A DNA stretch of 64,000 bases from Halonatronomonas sp051745085 (GCA_051745085.1 JBNJDR010000002.1:1-64000); one strand, 5' to 3'; shown: positions 42,327 through 52,052, numbered from the stretch's first letter. Translations and numbers: made by a program. Notes: a model not told the origin generated them from the sequence alone.

Positions 42327-44256
42327 AAGGCGAGTATATCTGGCTAAAAAATCTTTAGCTGATGCCCAGGAGATCTGGCATAATATAATTAAGCAATATA
42401 AACCGGAGACCGAGCGGATTAAGGTTGTTTCAGCGGGAGCAAGAATTACAGCGGAAGCTGTGGCAGCCCGGCGGTCCGCTCCCCATTATAATGCGGCGGC
42501 AATGGATGGTATTGCTGTTAAAGCCAGCTCAACTCGAGGCGCCGGGGAAAGGACTCCAGTTAATTTAAGGCGAGAAAATTATCAACATGTAAATACCGGC
42601 AATCCCCTTCCGCCAGAATTCAATGCAGTCATTAAGATAGAGGATATAGCAGAAACCGATCAAGGTGCAGCAATTATCCAGGCAGTACCACCCTGGCATA
42701 ACGTCCGTACTATCGGAGAGAGTGTGATGAAGGGTGAACAGATAGTTACCTCTCGTGTGGAACTGACCCCTTATCATTTAGGAGCTCTGCTGGAGGCGGG
42801 TGTAGAAGAGGTTGAAGTATTTTGCAGGCCAAAAGTAACTATAATCGCTACCGGGGATGAGATGGTTGCGCCGGGACAGGAACCTGGCCCAGGTGAATTA
42901 ATAGATTTTAATTCAACTATGATTTCGGAGATGGCCCGCTCCGAAGGAGCAGAGGTAGAATTTGCTGGGATAACTGCTGATAAAGAAGAGGTATTAAACC
43001 AGGTCATTTTACAGGCTGCTGATAGGTCTGACCTGCTTATAATTATCGCGGGTTCTTCGGCCGGGAGTAAGGATTTTACTGCCGATATCATAGAAGAAAA
43101 CGGCCAGATAGCAGTTCATGGTGTGGATATCCAGCCAGGTAAACCAATATTGTTAGGAACTGTGTCATCCGTTCCTGTGTTGGGTCTGCCCGGCTATCCA
43201 CTTTCGTGTTTAACTGCTTTCGAGTTATTTGGACGAGCAGCAGTTAAAAATCTGCAGCAGGGAGAATATTACCCTCCGGAAAAAATTACTGCCCGGGTTA
43301 AGCGTAAACTACATTCTAAACCAGGCCAGCAGGAATTTTTGCGAGTTAACCTTTCTTTTCCGATTCAGAATGACAGGGAAGAAAGTCCCGTAGCTGTACC
43401 CAGGAGAAGGGGTTCTGCTGTTATGAAATCCCAAATTCAGGCAGATGGCATTTTAGAAATTCCTGCGGAGCGAGAAGGCCTGGCCGCGGATGAAAGTGTA
43501 GAAGTGAGGCTTCTTCGCCCTTTACAGCAGTTGAGATCCGGGCTGGTGCTGGCCGGCAGTAACGACCCTTTACTTGAGAAGCTCCAGGAATTATTGATGG
43601 TTCAAGGGGAAGGTTTCAGCCTCCGACTTCAATCCCGGGGAAGCCAGGCCGGGATCCACGCTCTGTTACGGGGGGAGATCGATTTAACTACTGCTCACCT
43701 CCTGGACGCCGAAACGGGCCAGTATAATATTCCTTATTTGCGCCAGGTAGCAGAGGAACCTTTTAATTTATTAACTTTAGCCTGGAGAGATCAGGGCCTG
43801 TATTTACCTCAAGGCAACCCAAAAGAAGTAGATTCTTTTCAAGATATAGCTGACAAAAATCTTAATTTTATCAATCGTCAGCGCGGAGCAGGGACGAGAA
43901 TATTGTTTGACTACCAGTTGGCGGAGGCCGGTCTTAAATCCGGCCAGATAACTGGTTACGAGAGAGAGGAATATACCCACGCCGCCGTGGCCCAGGCGGT
44001 GGCAATTGGGGCGGCCGATGCTGGGCTGGGTATCAAAGCGGTAGCTGAAGCTTTCTCTTTAGATTTTTTACCTTTATTTTCAGAAAGATTTGAGTTGATT
44101 TATAGACCTGGCCTGGAGAAAACTTCCTGCTTTAGATCGATCAAGAAGCTGGTTGAGTCAGATGAATTTCGGGAGTATTTACAGAATTCTTCAGGCTATG
44201 ATTTAAAAGAGACCGGTTTGATCCGTCGGTATCGAGCGGGAGAAGGGAGTGGTTAG
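42319..44256 (+). CDS. MoeA with C-terminal substrate-binding-like domain (copy 2)
   Basis: A 645-residue fusion. Residues 1 to about 400 are MoeA-like (RRSAPHYNAAAMDGIAVKAS, VTIIATGDEMVAPGQ, IIAGSSAGSKDFTADI, PGKPILLGTVSSVPVLGLPG). The last ~220 residues are a periplasmic-binding-protein-like domain (VLAGSNDPLLEKLQELL, INRQRGAGTRILFDYQL), here cytoplasmic. That module is related to molybdate/tungstate-sensing domains and may bind the oxyanion or a cofactor intermediate. ATG 42319 was chosen because ATG 42310 sits on the ribosome binding site GGGAG. The gene overlaps moeA copy 1. Confidence 0.92.
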   Translation: MAKRRVYLAKKSLADAQEIWHNIIKQYKPETERIKVVSAGARITAEAVAARRSAPHYNAAAMDGIAVKASSTRGAGERTPVNLRRENYQHVNTGNPLPPEFNAVIKIEDIAETDQGAAIIQAVPPWHNVRTIGESVMKGEQIVTSRVELTPYHLGALLEAGVEEVEVFCRPKVTIIATGDEMVAPGQEPGPGELIDFNSTMISEMARSEGAEVEFAGITADKEEVLNQVILQAADRSDLLIIIAGSSAGSKDFTADIIEENGQIAVHGVDIQPGKPILLGTVSSVPVLGLPGYPLSCLTAFELFGRAAVKNLQQGEYYPPEKITARVKRKLHSKPGQQEFLRVNLSFPIQNDREESPVAVPRRRGSAVMKSQIQADGILEIPAEREGLAADESVEVRLLRPLQQLRSGLVLAGSNDPLLEKLQELLMVQGEGFSLRLQSRGSQAGIHALLRGEIDLTTAHLLDAETGQYNIPYLRQVAEEPFNLLTLAWRDQGLYLPQGNPKEVDSFQDIADKNLNFINRQRGAGTRILFDYQLAEAGLKSGQITGYEREEYTHAAVAQAVAIGAADAGLGIKAVAEAFSLDFLPLFSERFELIYRPGLEKTSCFRSIKKLVESDEFREYLQNSSGYDLKETGLIRRYRAGEGSG

Positions 44257-44257
44257 A

Positions 44258-45238
44258 ATGGCTATTCAGGCAAGCTGTCAGCGAGAAATAGATTACCTTA
44301 GAATTTCGATCACCGATCGCTGCAATCTTCGCTGTCGGTATTGTATGCCCCCAGAAGGTGTCACTTATAAAGAACATGAGGAGATCATGCGATATGAAGA
44401 AATAGTTAAATTCGTTAAAGTAGCAGCCAGCCACGGGATAAGCCGGCTAAGGATAACCGGGGGAGAACCACTGGTGAGATTAGATGTGCCCGATCTGATC
44501 GAAAAACTTAGCTCAATTTCAGGGATAGAAGAAATCACCATGACCACCAATGGTTATTATCTGTTGGAGCAGGCAGAAAGTTTAGTCCAGGCTGGCCTAA
44601 ACAGGATCAATATAAGTTTAGATTCGCTTAATGAGGAAAAATTTAAGCATATAACAGGAACCGCCGGTCTGGCAAGAGTTTTAAAAGGGTTAAATAAAGC
44701 TCGTCTGATCGGTCTGGATCCTATTAAAATAAATATGGTTGTCATTAAAGGAACTAACGATGATGAGATTATTGATTTTATAAAATTTGCTCAGGCGCAT
44801 AATTATCACCTGCGTTTTATCGAGTATATGCCTTTAAGTGGCGAGGAGAGCAATAATGATAAATATATTTCGCTAGATGAGATTAAAGAAAGAATAATTT
44901 CTGCAGGCTATAATTTAGAGGTTGAATCCAGGATAAAAGGGAGCGGTCCGGCAGCTAATTACAGGCTTAATGGTGGGGGAACAACCATCGGCTTTATTTC
45001 TCCGATCAGCCATAATTTTTGTGCTAGCTGCAATCGACTCCGCTTAACTTCAGATGGTAAACTTAGACCGTGCTTGGCCATCGATGAAGAATATAACTTA
45101 TATGATGAAGCGGGACAACTATTACCTGAACAAGAAATAGAGGCAGTATTATTAACAGCCTGCCAGAAAAAACCGGTTCAGCATAATTTTGCTAATGCTG
45201 AAGACCACGGCCGGAATATGTCGCAGATAGGTGGATGA
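44258..45238 (+). CDS. moaA: GTP 3',8-cyclase MoaA
   Basis: A 326-residue radical SAM enzyme, first step of molybdopterin synthesis. The N-terminal cluster motif is CNLRCRYC; the C-terminal cluster cysteines are in NFCASCNRLRLTSDGKLRPCL. The C-terminal GG tail (MSQIGG) needed for activity is present. ATG 44258 has AGAAGGGAG upstream; an in-frame GTG 9 nt earlier overlaps the preceding stop. The product, 3',8-cH2GTP, is the substrate of MoaC, encoded next. Confidence 0.96.
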   Translation: MAIQASCQREIDYLRISITDRCNLRCRYCMPPEGVTYKEHEEIMRYEEIVKFVKVAASHGISRLRITGGEPLVRLDVPDLIEKLSSISGIEEITMTTNGYYLLEQAESLVQAGLNRINISLDSLNEEKFKHITGTAGLARVLKGLNKARLIGLDPIKINMVVIKGTNDDEIIDFIKFAQAHNYHLRFIEYMPLSGEESNNDKYISLDEIKERIISAGYNLEVESRIKGSGPAANYRLNGGGTTIGFISPISHNFCASCNRLRLTSDGKLRPCLAIDEEYNLYDEAGQLLPEQEIEAVLLTACQKKPVQHNFANAEDHGRNMSQIGG

Positions 45239-45240
45239 TG

Positions 45241-46176
45241 ATGAATAAATTTACTCATATAGATGAAAAAGGTCAGGCAAATATGGTTGATATAACTGAT
45301 AAGAAAGTTACAGATAGAAAAGCTGTAGCGGTGGGAGTGGTTAAACTTAAGCCGGAAACATTAAGGATGATAGAAGCTGGCCGAATCGAAAAAGGAGCGG
45401 TGCTGGAGACGGCAAGATTAGCTGGGATTATGGCAGTAAAGAAGACGGCGGAGTTGATACCACTCTGTCACCCTCTCTTACTTTCAGGTATAAACATTGA
45501 CATGGAACAGAAGTGGCCGGACCAGATCGTAATTACTTGTACTGTTCGCAACTCTGGCCAGACCGGGGTTGAGATGGAGGCCCTGCAGGGGGTTGCAACG
45601 GCCGCTTTAACTATATATGATATGTGTAAGGCAGTAGATAAAACCATGGAGATCGGTGAGATTACCTTAAGAGAAAAAAGAGGTGGAAGTTCTGGAACTT
45701 ATTCCGGTCATAAAGCGATCCGAGGCCAGGTGGCTGCGGTTGCTACAAGTGTAAAAAAAGGCACAAAGAAGAAACCCTTATTGCAGATAAAGTTAAAAGA
45801 AAACTACGGTATCGTTAATGATGCTCATGCTGGTGATTGGCACAGGCAGGTTAGTTTATTGGCCGAAGAAAGTATCCAGAAAATGTTGGACTCAACTGAG
45901 GAAGATTTAAGAATTGGTTATGGTGATTTCGCGGAGAATATAACCACCCGCGGAGTAGAGATTGCCAGTTTGAAGCCGGGGGATATGCTAAAGTTTTCAA
46001 GTGGAGTTACTCTAGAAGTTACCCAGATAGGCAAGGAATGCCATTCTGGCTGTGCCATATCTCAACAGGTGGGAGATTGTGTCATGCCAAGGGAAGGTAT
46101 TTTTGCTAAAGTTATTACCGCCGGGCGGATCGCCCCGGGTGATGATTTTGTAATTGAGGTGACTTCCAGTGATTAA
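45241..46176 (+). CDS. moaC: MoaC-MOSC fusion: cyclic pyranopterin monophosphate synthase with MOSC domain
   Basis: A 311-residue two-domain protein. Residues 1 to about 158 are MoaC (MVDITDKKVTDRKAVAVG, IPLCHPLLLSG, VEMEALQGVATAALTIYDMCK), which turns 3',8-cH2GTP into cPMP. The rest is a MOSC domain with the expected conserved cysteine region (IGKECHSGCAI) and HAGDWHRQVSLL. MOSC domains bind or sulfurate the finished cofactor. Fusion of an early enzyme with a late-acting domain is notable though known. Three ATGs in tandem (45235, 45238, 45241) are possible; 45241 has the best spacing from AGGTGG. Confidence 0.93.
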   Translation: MNKFTHIDEKGQANMVDITDKKVTDRKAVAVGVVKLKPETLRMIEAGRIEKGAVLETARLAGIMAVKKTAELIPLCHPLLLSGINIDMEQKWPDQIVITCTVRNSGQTGVEMEALQGVATAALTIYDMCKAVDKTMEIGEITLREKRGGSSGTYSGHKAIRGQVAAVATSVKKGTKKKPLLQIKLKENYGIVNDAHAGDWHRQVSLLAEESIQKMLDSTEEDLRIGYGDFAENITTRGVEIASLKPGDMLKFSSGVTLEVTQIGKECHSGCAISQQVGDCVMPREGIFAKVITAGRIAPGDDFVIEVTSSD

Positions 46177-46651
46177 AGCGGCAGTTATAACTGTTAGTGA
46201 TAAAGGTTCTAAGGGACAGCGAGAAGATGTAAGCGGGCAGCTTATCAAAAAAATGATAACAGAAGAGGATTGGCAGTTAGCTTCTTATCAGATAATCCCC
46301 GATGAGAAAGAGGAGATTACCGCTTTACTGAAAGAAATTGCTGATGATCAATCGGCAGATTTGATCTTGACAACGGGTGGTACCGGTTTTGCCCCGAGGG
46401 ATCACACTCCTGAAGCTACTCTGGCTGCGATCGATAAGGAAGTGCCAGGCATAGCTGAAAAAATGCGGGCTGATACTGCCCATTTCACTGAACTGACCTA
46501 CCTTTCTCGAGCTAGAGCAGGGATCAGAGCAAAAACTTTAATCGTAAACCTTCCTGGGAACCCAAAAGCGGTCAGGCAGTGTTTAAATGCAGTGATAAAA
46601 ATTATACCCCACGGTATTTCTGTACTGCAGGGAGATATTACAGAACATTAA
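46169..46651 (+). CDS. mog: MogA/MoaB-type molybdopterin adenylyltransferase
   Basis: A 160-residue MoCF-domain protein (AAVITVSDKGSKGQREDVSG, LILTTGGTGFAPRDHTPEAT, IVNLPGNPKAVRQCL). It activates molybdopterin with AMP before metal insertion by MoeA. GTG start with GAGGTGA upstream, overlapping the moaC-MOSC gene by 8 nt. It completes the pathway between MoaC and MoeA in this island, apart from MoaE and MoeB, which are not here. Confidence 0.93.
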   Translation: MIKAAVITVSDKGSKGQREDVSGQLIKKMITEEDWQLASYQIIPDEKEEITALLKEIADDQSADLILTTGGTGFAPRDHTPEATLAAIDKEVPGIAEKMRADTAHFTELTYLSRARAGIRAKTLIVNLPGNPKAVRQCLNAVIKIIPHGISVLQGDITEH

Positions 46652-46667
46652 AGGATCGGTGGTTTAA

Positions 46668-48473
46668 ATGGATGGATGGATGGGAACTATCCTGGAGATT
46701 TCCTTAAATAAACAGAGTTATAAAGAGAAGCGATTAGATTTTACTTATTATGCTAAGTTTTTAGGGGGGAGAGGTCTGGGGGTAAGATTATATTTTGATT
46801 ATGCTGTTCCCCAGGTTGCTCCTTTGAGCTCTGAGAATCCGCTTATATTTGCGGCTGGCCCTCTTACGGGAACCTTAATTCCCTCCACCGGGCGGTTAGC
46901 GGTAGTTAGTAAGTCCCCTTTAACCAATACTATATTTGATTCTAATGCCGGGGGATTTTGGGGAGCCGAATTAAAAAAAACTGGTTATGATGCGATTATT
47001 ATAAGAGGGAGCTCCGACCAGCAGGTTCGCCTTAAAATAAGGCCTGGTAAAGTAGAATTTATTCCGGCTCAGGATTTTAGCGGGCTAAGAGCTGCTCCAA
47101 CCTGGGATAAGTTAAAGCAGTTAGAACCTGGCTGCAAACATGTTTATATTGGTCCAGCCGGAGAGAATCAGGTTAGGATGGCTTCGATTACTGTAGGGAA
47201 GAACAGAAATTTTGGCCGTGGAGGTCTCGGAGCCGTTCTGGGTCAAAAAAATGTCAAAGCCATTTCTATTCAAGGTGATCTCAAAGTTGGAGTCAATAAT
47301 TTGACTCGGGCCCGATATTTGAAGGAACAGGCAGCAGATTGGTTAGCCAATAATTCGGTTACTGGTGAAAGCATGGGTAAATATGGAACCTCAATACTTT
47401 TGAACCTGGTTAACGAAGCCGGGTTACTGCCGACCAGAAATTTTCAGGAAACGAAATTTGCTGGAGCGGATAAGATATCCGGGGAAAATCTGGCAGAAAA
47501 AACCGTTAGTGATCGCGGGAGCTGTTATAATTGTCCCATCGTCTGCTCGCGCAAATTAAGGGCTGATAAGAGTGAAGAAAAATCCAGCCCTGAGTTTGAG
47601 TCGCTGGGGCATTTAGGCTCTAATCTGGGTATTGATGACCTGGAGAGTGTGGGCGAACTTAATCATCTTTGTAACCAACTGGGTTTAGATACAATATCAA
47701 CAGGTTCTACTATTGCTGCGTTGATAGAAATGGTAGAACGGGGATATTACGAATATCCTATCGAATTTGGCCAGGCAGAGAAGGTTAAAGATTTGATAGC
47801 TGCAATTGCTGAGCGGCAGGGTATAGGTGATGAATTGGCAGAAGGTTCGTTAAGATTTAGCGAACGGAAAGGGTATTCTGAGTTAGCAATGCAGGTCAAG
47901 GGTCTGGACATCCCGGCTTTTGATCCCCGGGGGATGAAAGGCCAGGCTTTGGGTTATATGACTTCTAACCGGGGAGCCTGTCACATTAGAGCTAACATGT
48001 TTAACCTGGAAATGTTCCCTGATCAGGACGGGCTGGATAGGTACGATGAATCAGGCAAGGCAGCTTTGTTGGTTGAACTCCAGGACTTTAATGCCATTCT
48101 CGATTCTTTGATCGTATGTAAATTCACCATGCTGGCTTTAGCAGAAGGCCTATATCAGGAAATGCTGGAAGCTGTAACTGGCGCAACTTTCACAGATGAA
48201 GAATTTATCTCAATAGGAACTAGAATATGGACGTTAGAAAGATTATTTAACCTTCAGGCTGGTTTTAGCAGAGAGGATGATTACTTACCGGAAAGGTTCA
48301 GCAAGCAGAAGGGGAGCGGTCCCAGCCGGGATAGTTTAGTGGATCAGGATAAACTCCTGACAGAATACTATTTCAATAGAGATTGGGATCATTCCGGCAA
48401 GCCAAATTATGAACAGGTTAAAAAGTTAGGTTTACAAAAGTTTTCCGGTAACCTGCAGCTTGAAGAAAATTGA
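46668..48473 (+). CDS. tungsten-dependent aldehyde:ferredoxin oxidoreductase (AOR-2)
   Basis: A 601-residue paralogue of AOR-1. It has FLGGRGLGVRLYFDYA, LIPSTGRLAVVSKSPLT and the cluster motif CYNCPIVC, with the distant fourth Cys in ILDSLIVCKFTML. Loop sequences near the pterin and the C-terminus differ clearly from AOR-1, so a different aldehyde preference is likely. Its upstream partner is the cofactor operon rather than a maturase, and its own MoaD copy follows. The ATG is preceded by AAGGATCGGTGG. Confidence 0.92.
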   Translation: MDGWMGTILEISLNKQSYKEKRLDFTYYAKFLGGRGLGVRLYFDYAVPQVAPLSSENPLIFAAGPLTGTLIPSTGRLAVVSKSPLTNTIFDSNAGGFWGAELKKTGYDAIIIRGSSDQQVRLKIRPGKVEFIPAQDFSGLRAAPTWDKLKQLEPGCKHVYIGPAGENQVRMASITVGKNRNFGRGGLGAVLGQKNVKAISIQGDLKVGVNNLTRARYLKEQAADWLANNSVTGESMGKYGTSILLNLVNEAGLLPTRNFQETKFAGADKISGENLAEKTVSDRGSCYNCPIVCSRKLRADKSEEKSSPEFESLGHLGSNLGIDDLESVGELNHLCNQLGLDTISTGSTIAALIEMVERGYYEYPIEFGQAEKVKDLIAAIAERQGIGDELAEGSLRFSERKGYSELAMQVKGLDIPAFDPRGMKGQALGYMTSNRGACHIRANMFNLEMFPDQDGLDRYDESGKAALLVELQDFNAILDSLIVCKFTMLALAEGLYQEMLEAVTGATFTDEEFISIGTRIWTLERLFNLQAGFSREDDYLPERFSKQKGSGPSRDSLVDQDKLLTEYYFNRDWDHSGKPNYEQVKKLGLQKFSGNLQLEEN

Positions 48474-48496
48474 AGGCTTTCAGGAGGTATTTTATA

Positions 48497-48760
48497 ATGA
48501 ATCAAGAATTAATAAATAATGATGAAAAGATCGTTATTAATTTATATGGTGGTTTAGAAAAATATTCTCCTGAAAAGAAACGCAAAAATAATATACTCAC
48601 GGCTGCCCAGGTGGAAACAGTAGGAGAGATAATTGAGTTTTATCATATTCCTCCCGATGAAGCTAGAATAGTGTTGCTGAACGGCAGGCACGTAGACATG
48701 AAACGTGAGGTATCAGGCGGAGAGGTTATCAGTATTTTTCCTCTCCTGGGAGGAGGCTGA
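48497..48760 (+). CDS. MoaD/ThiS-family sulfur carrier (AOR-linked, copy 2)
   Basis: An 87-residue ubiquitin-fold protein ending ISIFPLLGGG, so the functional Gly-Gly terminus is kept (with one additional Gly). It is clearly diverged from the copy after AOR-1. ATG 48497 with CAGGAGG upstream was preferred to an earlier in-frame ATG overlapping the AOR-2 stop. It closes the tungsten/molybdenum island. Confidence 0.85.
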   Translation: MNQELINNDEKIVINLYGGLEKYSPEKKRKNNILTAAQVETVGEIIEFYHIPPDEARIVLLNGRHVDMKREVSGGEVISIFPLLGGG

Positions 48761-48798
48761 TAAAATTTGCAGATTTTTAAGGAAGGAGTGAAGAATAG

Positions 48799-51171
48799 GT
48801 GAGAGAGTTTCATGCTAAAAAGTTAGGAAGAGAGCCGAAGTTTAAAACTCATCCCTGGAAAATCATCGAAGAAGAATTTAAAGTAGAGAAAAATCATCAT
48901 CACGAATCTATCTTTTCTGTCGGTAATGGTTATATGGGGGTCCGGGGAACTTTAGAAGAGGATTATTCTGGACCCAGAGAAACTACTTGTCCCGGTTTTT
49001 ACATAAATGGTTTTTTTGATAATGAAGACATAATTTATGGCGAAGATGCTCCAAATTTACCTAGAAAAAGTCAGACCATAGTCAATTTAGCCGATTGGAC
49101 AGAAATTAACTTATATATAGGTGATGAAAAATTAGATCTATTAACTGGAGAAACTAGAGAATACCAGCGGGAATTAGATATGCGCAAAGGAATTTTAAAG
49201 CGGACCTTTATTTGGAGAAGCCCGAGCGGCAAAGAGATGGAAGTTAAGATCATCAGGTTTCTTTCTTTAACAAGGAAAAATATTGGGATCATTGATTATA
49301 CCTTCCGCCCCTTAAATTTCAAAGGTGAAGTTAGGTTGGTTTCTGCTTTGAATGGTGATGTTCATAATCCTCATCATTTTAGACAAAAGCAGGTATTAAA
49401 GACCATTAAAGCTGGTTTTACTAATAATAGATATTATCTAAATCAAAAAACTTCTCAGAGCGAATTAGAAGTAGCTACTGCTGTTAAAAATGTCTTCGCT
49501 ACAGAATCTAAAGCTGACTTTAGATTGGATAAATATCGAATCGATAATAAATTACATGAAGAAAGAATAATTAAGACTAAAAAAGAAAATTGGTATCGCC
49601 TAACCAAATATGTTGCTTTGAAAACTTCTAAAAAAATTAAGCCTGATCGTCTGATCGGTCAGGTCCTAACTGACGTTAATGTAGCTGCCGAAGATGGTTA
49701 TGATGTGTTGTTAAGCGAACAAAAGAAGTTTTTAGAAGAATACTGGGAAGATTTTGATCTGAAATTATATGGAGCAAAATCTCTGCAGCAGGCTCTCCGC
49801 TTTAATGCTTTTCAGCTGCTCCAGTCTACAGGTCAAGACGGGGAAACCAGTGTGGCTGCCAAAGGTTTATCAGGTGAATTTTACGAGGGCCATTATTTCT
49901 GGGATACAGAAGCTTATATAGTTCCTTTTTATATCTTCAATCGTCCTGAGATGGCAAGGAAATTACTGGAATTTCGCTATAATACTTTAGATAAAGCTAG
50001 AGACAATGCCAGGCGGGTCCGATTAGATGGAGCTTTATATCCATGGCGAACTATAAATGGTGAAGAAGCATCCGGGTTTTTCATGGGTTCTACGGTGCAG
50101 TTTCATATAGATGCTGATATCGCTTATGCGATTTATTTATATTACACAGTTACTGAAGATAAGGAGTTTCTTTATTCTGCAGGAGCAGAAATTCTGGCTG
50201 AAACTGCAAGAATGTGGTACAGCCGGGGCAGTTTTATCAATAGTAATGGCGGCCATTTTTGTTTTAATGAAGTCTGTGGGCCTGATGAGTATAAACCCGG
50301 AGTTAATAATAATTGTTATACTAATTTCATGGCCCAATTCAATCTAAGATATGCGTGCAAGATTTTAAAACAGTTGGCTGAGGAGTCAGAAGAAAAGTAT
50401 AATAATTTAAAAGAGAGGATCGGATTGAGAGAAGAAGAGCTAAGTAATTGGGATATGGCGGCCGATAAAGTTTATCTCCCTTTTAATGAAGATATGGGTA
50501 TTCATCCTCAGGATGATTCTTTTGTCAATAAAGATCCGATTAATATTGATCAAGAAATATCAGATGAAGAATTGCCTTTAGTTCAGCACTGGCATCCTTT
50601 AACGATCTGGCGCTATCAATTGATTAAACAGGCAGATGTTATTTTATTGATGTTAATGCTGGGTGATAATTTTTCCCTTGAGGAAAAAAAGGCGAATTAT
50701 GATTATTACGAACCGAAAACTACTCACGACTCCTCCTTATCACCTTCGGTATATAGTATCATAGCTTCGGAGATCGGTTATACTGAAGAAGCATTCAATT
50801 ATTTTGTGCAGACAGCTCGACTTGATTTAGATGATTTTAACGAAAACGCCTGGCAGGGATTACATACGGCCGGTATGGGAAGCGCCTGGATGGTACTAGT
50901 TTTCGGCTTTGCTGGCATGAGAAGTTATCACGGCGAGATCCAATTTGACCCTTATCTGCCGGAGCAGATCGAAGGTTATCAATTTACTATCGCTTTTAAA
51001 GGCAGACATTTGAGAGTTAGAGTGGACTCTGAATCTACTAGTTATCGGCTGCTTTCAGGACCGGCTTTATATATTCATCATTGCGGCAAAAGGATCGAAC
51101 TTGATCCCGGTGAAGAGGTTGAAGGACAAAATCGCAATTTAAATAAGTTACCATGGCGGGAAGAAGAATAA
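48799..51171 (+). CDS. GH65 disaccharide phosphorylase
   Basis: A 790-residue glycoside hydrolase family 65 protein, the normal length for maltose, trehalose, kojibiose or nigerose phosphorylases. Visible hallmarks are SVGNGYMGVRGTLEE near the N-terminus, GHYFWDTEAYIVPFY in the (alpha/alpha)6 barrel, the catalytic Glu in NEVCGPDEYKPGVNNNCYTN and the phosphate-binding loop around KTTHDSSLSPSVYSI. It would split an alpha-linked disaccharide with phosphate to beta-glucose-1-phosphate and a sugar. The linkage cannot be fixed by eye. No beta-phosphoglucomutase or sugar transporter is adjacent. GTG start with AAGGAGTGA. Confidence 0.9.
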   Translation: MREFHAKKLGREPKFKTHPWKIIEEEFKVEKNHHHESIFSVGNGYMGVRGTLEEDYSGPRETTCPGFYINGFFDNEDIIYGEDAPNLPRKSQTIVNLADWTEINLYIGDEKLDLLTGETREYQRELDMRKGILKRTFIWRSPSGKEMEVKIIRFLSLTRKNIGIIDYTFRPLNFKGEVRLVSALNGDVHNPHHFRQKQVLKTIKAGFTNNRYYLNQKTSQSELEVATAVKNVFATESKADFRLDKYRIDNKLHEERIIKTKKENWYRLTKYVALKTSKKIKPDRLIGQVLTDVNVAAEDGYDVLLSEQKKFLEEYWEDFDLKLYGAKSLQQALRFNAFQLLQSTGQDGETSVAAKGLSGEFYEGHYFWDTEAYIVPFYIFNRPEMARKLLEFRYNTLDKARDNARRVRLDGALYPWRTINGEEASGFFMGSTVQFHIDADIAYAIYLYYTVTEDKEFLYSAGAEILAETARMWYSRGSFINSNGGHFCFNEVCGPDEYKPGVNNNCYTNFMAQFNLRYACKILKQLAEESEEKYNNLKERIGLREEELSNWDMAADKVYLPFNEDMGIHPQDDSFVNKDPINIDQEISDEELPLVQHWHPLTIWRYQLIKQADVILLMLMLGDNFSLEEKKANYDYYEPKTTHDSSLSPSVYSIIASEIGYTEEAFNYFVQTARLDLDDFNENAWQGLHTAGMGSAWMVLVFGFAGMRSYHGEIQFDPYLPEQIEGYQFTIAFKGRHLRVRVDSESTSYRLLSGPALYIHHCGKRIELDPGEEVEGQNRNLNKLPWREEE

Positions 51172-52046
51172 TGAGCGATACCAATCCAGAAAAATCTATT
51201 TATTTTATTCTAGCAGGAGGAATATTTGTTATTTCTTTTGCTGGTCTTTTCGTGGCTATGGCAGATGCTCCTGCGATTATAATCGCATTTTATCGGATGT
51301 TTTTTACTGTTGTATTTTTAACTCCTATTTTTTTATATCGAGAAGACTGCAGGTTTGAATTGTTTCTAGATAGAAGACCAGGTATCATCGGTTTTTTTCT
51401 GGCGGTCCATTTTGTTCTGTGGGTATCAGCGTTTAAATTTACTGCTGTTGCTAATGCAGTAATTTTTATCGCGCTGCAGCCGATATTCACTCTTTTAATG
51501 GAAAAATTTCTGGCTAGCGATGACTTGCGCCCTGGTATCTATAAAGGCCTGGCTCTGGCGATTATGGGTAGTTTAATTGTTGGTGCAGGTGACATAAATA
51601 ATTTATTTGCCAGCATTAAAGGTGATAGTCTTGCCGTGCTGGCTGCTTTTTTTGCAGGATTGTACTTGTTTTCAGGGCGGAGTTTGCGGAGAAAGCTGGA
51701 TTACTTTCCCTATATATTTATAGTTTATACTTATGCAACTGTTTTTCTTTTGATCGCTGTTATGTTTACCGGGGAGTCGTTTATAGGCTATGATCATACA
51801 AATTGGTTATTATTTGTAGGCTTAGCTTTAGGCCCGACGGTGATCGGTCATTCGGTCCTCAATTTAGCTGTGCGTTACGTTCCGACTACGTTAGTTTCTA
51901 TCTCTATAATTGGGGAACCGGTTTTGACAAGTTTGTTAGCCTGGATCTTGCTAGGGGATAAGATTCCTGTTCTAACGATTTTTGGTGGCATCTTTATCAT
52001 TGGCGGGATGTTGTTAGCTATGCGGAGTAACTTAAAGAAAGGATGA
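51171..52046 (+). CDS. EamA/DMT family transporter
   Basis: A 291-residue membrane protein with about ten hydrophobic helices arranged as two EamA repeats (around residues 10-140 and 150-290). EamA transporters export amino acids, metabolites or drugs; substrate unknown. ATG 51171 overlaps the GH65 stop by one base (TAATG); an in-frame ATG 18 nt earlier is inside GH65. Confidence 0.87.
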   Translation: MSDTNPEKSIYFILAGGIFVISFAGLFVAMADAPAIIIAFYRMFFTVVFLTPIFLYREDCRFELFLDRRPGIIGFFLAVHFVLWVSAFKFTAVANAVIFIALQPIFTLLMEKFLASDDLRPGIYKGLALAIMGSLIVGAGDINNLFASIKGDSLAVLAAFFAGLYLFSGRSLRRKLDYFPYIFIVYTYATVFLLIAVMFTGESFIGYDHTNWLLFVGLALGPTVIGHSVLNLAVRYVPTTLVSISIIGEPVLTSLLAWILLGDKIPVLTIFGGIFIIGGMLLAMRSNLKKG

Positions 52047-52052
52047 TTTTTT

